NCBI GenBank assembly: GCA_034440575.1
Contig: JAOTOL010000855.1
Span: forward strand, 46,001-110,000
Source: Imbricaverruca yamaguchii
Taxonomy: Eukaryota; Arthropoda; Thecostraca; Neoverrucidae
Length of the DNA stretch: 64,000 bases
Reading direction: 5' to 3'
Shown here: one piece after another, positions 56,380 through 64,000 of the stretch
Layout: the number at the start of each line of letters is the position of its first letter
Position numbering within the stretch: position 1 is the stretch's first letter
Program-made: the position numbers and the translations under genes
The notes under the pieces: generated by a model
What the model was told of the DNA's origin: nothing
Seen by the model: only the letters and a program-made list of their open reading frames with translations
Databases searched by the model: none

Positions 56380-57195
56380 CTGTCGGTCACATGCGGTCAC
56401 GAGTCAGTATTAACGACCGGTTGTCGGTCACATGTAGTCACAAGTCAGTGGTAACGACCGGCTGTCGGTCACATGCGGTCACGAGTCAGTATTAACGGCC
56501 GGCTGTCGGCCATACGCAGTCACGAGTCAGGGGTAACGGCCGAATGTCGGTCACATGCAGTCACGAGTCAGTGGTAACGGCCGGCTGTCGGTCACATGCG
56601 GTCACGAGTCAGTATTAACGGCCGGCTGTCGGTCACATGTAGTCACGAGTCAGTGGTAACGGCCGGCTGTCGGTCACATGCAGTCACGAGTCAGTGGTAA
56701 CGGCCGGCTGTCGGTCACACGCAGTCACGAGTCAGTGGTAACGGCCGGCTGTCGGTCACATGCACATGTAGTCACGAGTCAGCGGTAACGGCCGGCTGTC
56801 GGTCACATGTAGTCACGAGTCAGTGGTAACGGCCGGCTGTCGGTCACATGCAGTCACGAGTCAGTGGTAACGGCCGGCTGTCGGTCACACGCAGTCACGA
56901 GTCAGTGTTCAGGCCGGGTGTCGGTCACATGTAGTCACGAGTCAGTGGTAACGGCCGGCTGTCGGTCACATGTAGTCACGAGTCAGTGGTAACGGCCGGC
57001 TGTCGGTCACACGCAGTCACGAGTCAGTGTTCAGGCCGGGTGTCGGTCACATGTAGTCACGAGTCAGTGGCAACGGCCGGCTGTCGGTCACATGTAGTCA
57101 CGAGTCAGTATTAACGGCCGGTTGTCGGTCACATGTAGTCACGAGTCAGTGGTAACGGCCGGCTGTCGGTCACACGCAGTCATGAGTCAGTGGCA
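56380..57195 (-). repeat. 41-bp acceptor-site minisatellite, TRAPPC9 intron
   Basis: About 19 units of 41 bp. Minus strand: ACATGTGACCGACAG|CCGGC, then CGTTACCACTGACTCGTGAC. The real junction is CATGTGACCGACAG|CCGGC followed by CGGCGGTGGCCGCTACCAAC, so unit and exon share the acceptor and the first exon bases with a small deletion. Confidence 0.94.
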
Positions 57196-59325
57196 ACGGT
57201 CGGCTGGGGCTAGATGGCACGCTTGCCATGGAGGGAACACAGCGACACGCTTCATCACGTTGTGGAAGCTTGTACATGACGCTGCGACAGAGTAGACGCG
57301 GAGGCAAGTTTTAGCGGGTTGTAGTAGCAAGGCCGTTGTGATTGCAAGGCTGTTGTGGTAGCTTATACAACGTATGTGAGAGGAGTCGATACGAAGTTAA
57401 TCTCGCAGTGCCGCAGAACTCCCTTCCCCTCGCATTGCCGGGAAAGTGGAGTGGTCAACTTGACCACCATTGACTTTTCTTCTGAACGAGACAGATACGG
57501 TAAACCACATGACGTAGCTCCATCCTGAAACGCTCAGAGCTTCTTGCAATATGGTTATCTGTTTCATTTATCCGACCTTCCTGGTAATGTTACACAGTTC
57601 AATGTAGTCGGTCACCATGTCCGAGCCGTAGCTGTCGGATCCTGGTCGGCAAGCAAATGCAATTTCGTGCTTCAATATCGGTGATATGCAAACTGAAGAT
57701 CTATTCTAACGCAATACGTACAAGGGCACCCATCAGGTCAAAGTCAATCACCAGGAAATGCGAATGATGAACCGTTGACAGTGACGATTTTTGGAAAAAG
57801 ATAGTGCTCAAGGTAAGGAAAGGCGATGAAGCGAAGTGATGGGAACACGATGTCACGAAAACGAAGTTATATGACTCTTTGTTGGATAATGTTTCGGGGA
57901 AAATATCATCAAAAAATCGATAAACATCAAATAGAAAACTCCACATTTAATGGTAGAATGCTGGAGGGGCGGGGCAAACATGCATGCTAACCACCGACGT
58001 ATAACACAGTTAAGAAGCTATAACCACATACACAAAACATTTGTTTTTAGCTGAACTCCGCTGGACCTGGTAACATGATCTGACGTTACTTTATTGCATT
58101 CAGTTATTTGGTAATTTGTTTACACACCGCCATCTCACTTTTAACTATACTGTACGGTCTTGTTCATACTATGGTTCAATGTATAGGTAAAACCGCACTG
58201 AGACGAGGTCATCACCAGAATTCAACCTATTCTTGCCCTGATATTCCATAATAGACCATAATCTCATTCTTGCACACAAGGCAGGCTAATCGCCTATCGA
58301 AAGGGGAGCTGAATTTCAAAGCGATATTTTGTACGGTTGCGCTAGCTCAGAAAAGCCTGAGGTCATATTAAGCCCCGGCACTGCGAATTAATAATACAAT
58401 ACTTTCTAACATTTGGTGATACACGTCCACTTGATGCAATGCTATGCTATCGCTTTCACACAGAGTAGGAATTGATCAGTTGACAATGATATATCTAGAC
58501 ACCTAAAGGTTCCCACGGGTTAAGCTCCTACAGGCCAGTTAAGTTCCTACAGGCTAAGTCTTCGAAAGCGTTAGGGTTGGGCCATTTATCTTCTTTTTTC
58601 CTCTCGGAAGCTTGGGGGAAGTCTCACGACTTTGGGGCTCGCTCGCAAAAAAAACCCAATGTTTGCTCGTGATGGTGACATCTTTTCAGCACGGTGGATA
58701 CTAAATTCAGCTGAGATAATTTACCAGACGTGACCTGGGTAACCAGCGCTATATCGTGTCATCACTCTGTGATACGGTGTGCCGACGTGGAAGTCTAAAG
58801 CCACACTTTCCCTGATCTTTAGCACGTACGCTGATCCAAAGATGATAGGCAATGTCTTATCAGCATGGCCTTGTGAATTCAGCTTAATGAATCGAGACAT
58901 TGATCATGGATATCACGACCAGGTTGCACGATTTTTCTGCGCAGAAACAAAATAACCACTCCGAGACCAGTCGCCACCACTTTCCTCATATTCTTACCAC
59001 ACCTAGACCTTCAGCAGCAGCATACTTACTCACCACACACACACACCAGGAATGTCCCGACGAAGGCATATTTAGACTTGCAAGTGCAACAGCATGCGTA
59101 CCATCTGCGCAACTTGACCATAGGAAGAACGGAGAGCACTTATCACAAAGGGGGAAACATAGGGGAATAGCAGACACCTCCCCACAGGAAGCTATCAGCT
59201 TCGGCAGCCTGTTGTTGGGAATTGTCGGGGATCACTCGCATGCCCTTTAGACCAAGCGGTTCTCATTCTGCCAGCACCGTCCCACCCCTCTTCTCCAGTG
59301 TGCGAACACCATGTGCGGCTTTCAA
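57196..59325. other. No firmly recognised feature
   Basis: Probably TRAPPC9 intron or upstream sequence. A possible short minus-strand exon at about 57601-57649 (acceptor GCCGACCAG, reading SDSYGSDMVTDYIELC, donor GTAACA) has no family support. Confidence 0.3.
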
Positions 59326-59329
59326 TCTG

Positions 59330-59605
59330 CGTCTACAGTAGTTTTTCCTTGGTCTGGCAGGACCAATGAGGTAGCGTTTCCTCCGCCTGGCAGGACCGAT
59401 GCAGAACTTTTCCTCCGTCTAGCGGGAGCAATGCAGTAGCCTTTCCTCGGCTGGCGGATATTTCTGAGCGTAGCTTTCCTCCGCCTGGGGAGCAAGCAGT
59501 AGTCCTGTCGGCAGGACCTGACAGTAGCTTTTCCTCCGTCTAGCGGGAGCAATGCAGTAGCCTTTCCTCGGTCTGGCAGGACCAATGCAGGGCGATCGAG
59601 CCTTT
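59330..59605. repeat. Irregular repeat around GCAGTAGCCTTTCCTC
   Basis: Copies of CGTCTAGCGGGAGCAATGCA and GTAGC(C/T)TTTCCTCGG spaced 45-120 bp. No gene was recognised. Confidence 0.75.
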
Positions 59606-60011
59606 CCAAAGCTTGGTAAACTGCAATTGTGCCATGCAGCGTCGCCTATGGCCTCGCCAACCAGTCCAAACCATACCTCAGGTCTCCACGTGATACAACT
59701 CCAACCAGACAGATGCCAGTCCTCCAAAAGTTTACAATCGATCCAGCTATGACATTCAGTCCGGGGTTTGGCAAACAATCTAAAAATAAAAGTGAAGGTA
59801 CAGCCAGTCGAGCGAGGGCGAAGTCTGAGCGTATCTACCGCCGAGTGTGCGTCCGGTGAAAGTTCGCCTGAGCCGGTCCTGCTCGGACCAGACCGGTACC
59901 GGACCGATAGTCAACTGAAACACCCGGTCAGACCAGGACCGACAGTCCTCTGAGCCACTCGGCCCTGACCGGACCGACAGCCATCCCAGCCATATTACAG
60001 TCATCTGACCA

Positions 60012-60265
60012 TATTGGCCTCCTAACAATGTCAGTTTTAGTGTAGTAGCGTTTGACGGATTGAAATTGGCCTCTTCATAATGTCAGAGTTTGAGTGTAGT
60101 AGCGTTTGTTGGATTGATATTGGCCTTTACACAATGCTGTCCGTTTGAGTGTAGTAGCGTTTATCGGATTGAGATTGACCTTCTCACAATGTCAGCTTGA
60201 GTATAGTAGCGTTTGTCGGATTGAGATTGGCCTCCACACAATGCTGTCCGTTTGAGTGTAGTGGT
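60012..60265. repeat. About 57-bp tandem repeat, four copies
   Basis: Copies of TGAGTGTAGTAGCGTTTGTC plus GGATTGAGATTGGCCTC and ACAATGCTGTCCGTT. Confidence 0.9.
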
Positions 60266-62600
60266 GTAATCATGCAATTTGAAAGCCATGTTCCCAACAG
60301 CATCGTGTGAATAGACTCGGAGGGGAACGCGATGTAAAACCTACCAGCATGACATCGAACAAAATGTATGATATGCATCCTTCCTTGGATATATGCGCAT
60401 GTCAGTAAGCAACCAAATTTGATGTGAATATTCGACCTACTGAACAACTGAGGCCATATGGCACCAAATTTGATTCAAGATGATCTAATCGACACTGCTG
60501 TGTTATTGTACCCCACTTGCCAACAGGAATTCCTGGCTAGGCAAGAACGAGCGTTCAGGTTAGCCATAGTTTACCGTAGGTGGTGCACAAGCGCGATGGA
60601 ACTTCTGGCAGCACGGGTGAGGCAGGGTGGTGGGGGTTGCACTTTATGAAGCTAGGTAATGTGTTTATTATTTCTTATATGTACATTACCAATGGTGAAT
60701 GCACAATGCTGGGAGAAGCCAACCCACACTATGCTATAGCGACCAGGGTGGAAGGGATCAAGCGCACCGTCACGGTGGTCTCAGATAGACGAGCCAGGGT
60801 TAGAGAAGGAACGAAGTATTGGCGACGCGCATGCCACTTTACAAGGGGTAAATGGGAAACCTTACCGTGAAAATTTCCACGCATCCACGCATGCTACGAC
60901 CCGCGGAAATTTTCACAAATAAGGTTGGTCTCTGCTGGTTATGGAATACACCTTTTCTTCATCATGTGAGCATTGACCGGCACCGAACCGGGCGGGAGGA
61001 CGTTGCAGCCTGCAGCTTTTGTATTGCACACGAAGCGGCGTGATGCGGAAACACGCCTAAGTTTTGCATGACATCAGGATCATTCATTGTGACCATTGAT
61101 GTGCAAGCTTTGCATAGCCTACGCAGTGTTCTGGCTGTGTTTTGCACTGAACACCGAACCGGACATTTCAATCCCGCGTATATTCGGCTCTCCAGCCTCC
61201 CGCAGCTAAATCACAAACGGTACGAGCTCAAAACAGAATGGTGAAAATAACACGGCTGACGGGGGCGGGATGGCGGCGTCTTCTATCAGATGTAAGGGTG
61301 CAACAAGCTAACACCACAACCGGTCAGGACGGAAAAAACTCCATTAGTCGTTCATCACCAGTGACGGTTTTGAACAGGTTCACGTCCCAGTGAACTTTTC
61401 CATCGGGGGCGACTTTATGGAGCATGACAAATGTACTGAACCAACGCCGACAACGTCCCAAACGTCCCCAGAGCACGCCGGCAGGTCGCCCAGCTTCGTG
61501 ACACTAGTTTTGCAGGTAGGCACATGTGGACATGAGTCGAGTGATGCCGGCGAGAAAGCAAAACAAAATGCAGGCGCTATGTAGGACGACATAACACCAT
61601 CTCAACTGTCTGGATTCCACATATGCACACCCAATCCTCCTCCATCCTGAACACAACGCCGCGATAGCCGGACTGAGATGTGCTCTGACCTTCGATAGTG
61701 TCCCTTGTTCTGGCACGATACGGTTAGAGTGGCCACATTTTGTCACCAACTGACGGTGTCAGCTGGCAGTCATGGTCACGTTGGGAGAACAGCAACAGGA
61801 AGGTCGTATCGGCTAAGATGTTCCACACCGATCAAAATACGCCATTCAATTATTTGGGTTTGGGTTTAAAATGAAATAAGCACCCCCCTGGTGGGGGGGG
61901 GGGAAGGGGGGGGGAAAAGGAATTTACGATTCAAACGATGGTCCTGAGTAAACGCCACGATCGATGTTCGGTGTGGAGCCTGCTCCAAGATTATCAAGTA
62001 CTGCACGACAAGTGGAAGTCCGACCAGATGTCAGGTGCTCAGCGTCAACCACCAAGCACATTCAGATGGCTAACTCGTCAAACACACAAAGCAAAATGAT
62101 TGTAGGAAGCAGTTACAAATTATTCGCGAAATAGGATGGAATATACCACTTTCTTTACATCCAGTCGGCAAATCGACATCCTTGTCCAAGAAGTATTGGC
62201 ATCCTGATCCTTTATGCGTGCTTATGAAGTCCTCGTGTTTCCTTAAAAAAATATGTTCTTTATAAGTATCATGTTCGTGCTATCGATAAGAAATTGTGAT
62301 ACACGAATATTTTGCAATGCAATTTGAGGTTAAGGGATTATCTATGATGCGATATGGCACACAATACCAGTTTGTAGCATAGGAATTATTTTCTCGATCC
62401 AGAATATAGCTGTTCATAAATTATGAGTCTGAAAACAAATCATAAAGGTACAGTCATCAATGCCATTCGTTCAAATTTGATTCTGAAAGACGTCAAAATC
62501 ATTATAAATGGCACTAGTTCCATGTCAAATTTCGACATCCTACTGTGCTCGTTTCGACATCTCACACCTAACGAAAAACCAATATTTTAACCCTGGTCGG
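60266..62600. other. No recognised gene; one hairpin and G runs
   Basis: Inverted repeat at 60859-60924 (listed separately) and G runs at 61887-61915. No coding was recognised. Confidence 0.5.
60859..60924. repeat. Inverted repeat, about 20-bp arms
   Basis: ACCTTACCGTGAAAATTTCC and, 25 bp later, GGAAATTTTCACAAATAAGG. The inner 12 bp of each arm are perfectly complementary. Confidence 0.85.
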
Positions 62601-62639
62601 TAGTTGCGATGCTATCGCGCCAAACCACAACACATCAGT

Positions 62640-62823
62640 ATACGCGACACAGAACCTTTCGCTGTAGTGCATAACGGCCAAGTCGTCCCCCGGGGTGCCT
62701 GGGCGCACACAGCGTGCCCATCTGTCTCCCTCCATTGAACTGCGCTGGCCACTTTCACCCGGCGTGCCGACTCGGTCCGAGACCAGATTCCGCGCGGTCT
62801 CCGCTCCACAGCACAATCCGCCC
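62640..62823 (-). CDS. Possible TRAPPC9 exon, weak
   Basis: Minus frame RWARCVRPGTPGDDLAVMHY then SERFCVAYTDVLWFGAIA can be laid without gaps on the family segment [20 protein letters not shown] then ELLRSVNDFLWLGAAL, with about 11 identities in 34 (C, G, D, L, H, S, D, LW, GA). It lies after an acceptor-like CCGCCCAG|TGCGG at the edge of a tandem array, as other TRAPPC9 exons do. Flanks do not match, and no good donor was found. It may be a diverged exon, a relic, or chance. Confidence 0.22.
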
Positions 62824-64000
62824 GGCACCGCACTGGGCGGACCCACACAATCCACACTGGGCGGACCCACACAATCCACACTGGGCGGACCCACACAATC
62901 CACACTGGGCGGACCCACACAATCCGCACTGGGCGGACCCACACAATCAACACTGGGCGGACCCACACAATCCACACTGGGCGGACCCACACAATCCACA
63001 CTGGGCGGACCCACACAATCCACACTGGGCGGACCCACACAATCCACACTGGACGGACACACAACCGAGAAAACAATCCGCACTGGGCGGACCCACACAA
63101 TCCGCACTGGGCGGACACACACAATCCGCACTGGGTGGACCCACACAATCCACACTGGGCGGACACACACAACCCACACTGGGCGGACACACACAATCCA
63201 CACTGGGCGGACCCACACAATCCACACTGGGCGGACCTACATGACACACACTGGGCGGACCTACACAATCAACACTGGGCGGACCCACACAATCAACACT
63301 GGGCGGACCCACACAATCCACACTGGGCGGACCCACACGACACACTGGGCGGACCACACAATCCACACTGGGCGGACCAACACAATCCACACCGGGCGGA
63401 CCCAAACAATCCACACTGGGCGGACCCCACACAATCCACACCGGGCGGACCCACACAATCCACACTGGGCGGCACACACACTGGGCGGACCACACAATCC
63501 ACACTGGGCGGACCCACACAATCCACACTGGGCGGACCCACACAATCAACAATGGGCGGACCCACACAATCCGCACTGGGCGGACCCACACAATCCACAC
63601 TGGGCGGACCCACACGACACACACTGGGCGGACCCACACAATCCACACTGGGCGGACCCACACAATCCACACTGGGCGGACCCACACAATCCACACTGGG
63701 CGGACACACACAATCCACACTGGGACAGGCGACCCACACATCACAATGGGCGGACCCACACAATCACATGGGCGCCACACTGGGTGGCACAATCCACACT
63801 GGGCGGACACACACACCACACTGGGCGGACCACAATCACACTGGGCGGACCCACACAATCCACACTGGGCGGACCCACACAATCCACACTGGGCGGACCC
63901 ACACAATCCACACTGAGCGGACCTACACAATCCACACTGGGCGGGAACCCACACAATCCACACTGGGCGGACACACAACCCACACTGGGCGGACCCACAC
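62816..64000 (-). repeat. 24-bp minisatellite running off the window
   Basis: About 48 units of CACTGGGCGGACCCACACAA plus TCCA with CACA variants. The edge nearest 62816 shows partial unit similarity in the flank (GGCGGATTGTGCTGTGG, minus). Units at 63720-63840 have many indels, possibly assembly noise. Confidence 0.95.

Noticed and set aside
57601..57649. Short TRAPPC9 exon reading SDSYGSDMVTDYIELC
   Set aside because: Splice-like ends exist, but the peptide matches no part of the family I can recall, so it was not called.
62568..63998. Minus-strand frames of CGLCGSAQ or VDCVGPPS repeats (up to 343 codons)
   Set aside because: By-product of the 24-bp array (a multiple of 3, hence very regular). 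No independent coding evidence.

Overview
The window is genomic DNA of an animal, most likely an arthropod and plausibly a crustacean (this is inference from protein similarity, intron structure and repeat content). The evidence is multi-exon genes with GT-AG introns, GC-rich exons in AT-richer introns, tRNA-derived SINEs with target-site duplications, a LINE 3' end, mariner-type and pogo-type DNA transposons, long TA and TG microsatellites, and many minisatellites.

Two conserved genes lie on the minus strand. CXXC1 (CFP1, the CpG-binding subunit of the SET1/COMPASS H3K4 methyltransferase) is complete in coding sequence: six exons between 20622 (ATG) and 9933 (stop), 624 predicted residues, every junction in phase. 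TRAPPC9 (NIBP/Trs120, TRAPPII complex) is present as its last 13 recognisable exons, 56379 down to the stop at 34223, about 879 codons with all phases consistent. Its N-terminal exons lie mostly beyond the window; a weak candidate sits at 62640-62823. A cytochrome P450 pseudogene (7375-8024, plus strand) lies downstream of CXXC1.

Layout: 1-6.9 kb, no recognised gene, microsatellites; 7.4-8.4 kb, P450 relic with a SINE inside a duplicated 3' end; 9.6-20.6 kb, CXXC1; 21.9-23.6 kb, LINE 3' end followed by a broken mariner; 24.6-25.2 kb, a cluster of AGGTCA half-sites and a 40-bp perfect palindrome; 25.4-27.6 kb, a pogo-like element with TIRs and TA target sites; 29.4-30.75 kb, an old 60-bp satellite; 34.2-56.4 kb, TRAPPC9; 57-62.6 kb, no recognised gene; 62.8 kb to the end, a 24-bp array.

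The most striking signal is where the minisatellites sit. At least ten tandem arrays or duplications in the two genes start exactly at an exon-intron junction, and the repeat unit contains the end of the exon plus the splice site itself. They range from a perfect two-copy 46-bp duplication (39061-39152) to a roughly 2.9-kb array of 31-bp units (41283-44180), each unit carrying a copy of the exon end and its 5' splice site. The arrays always extend into the intron, leaving one intact exon. The result is introns filled with decoy donors or acceptors. I know of no description of this as a systematic pattern, and it is the main candidate for something new here.
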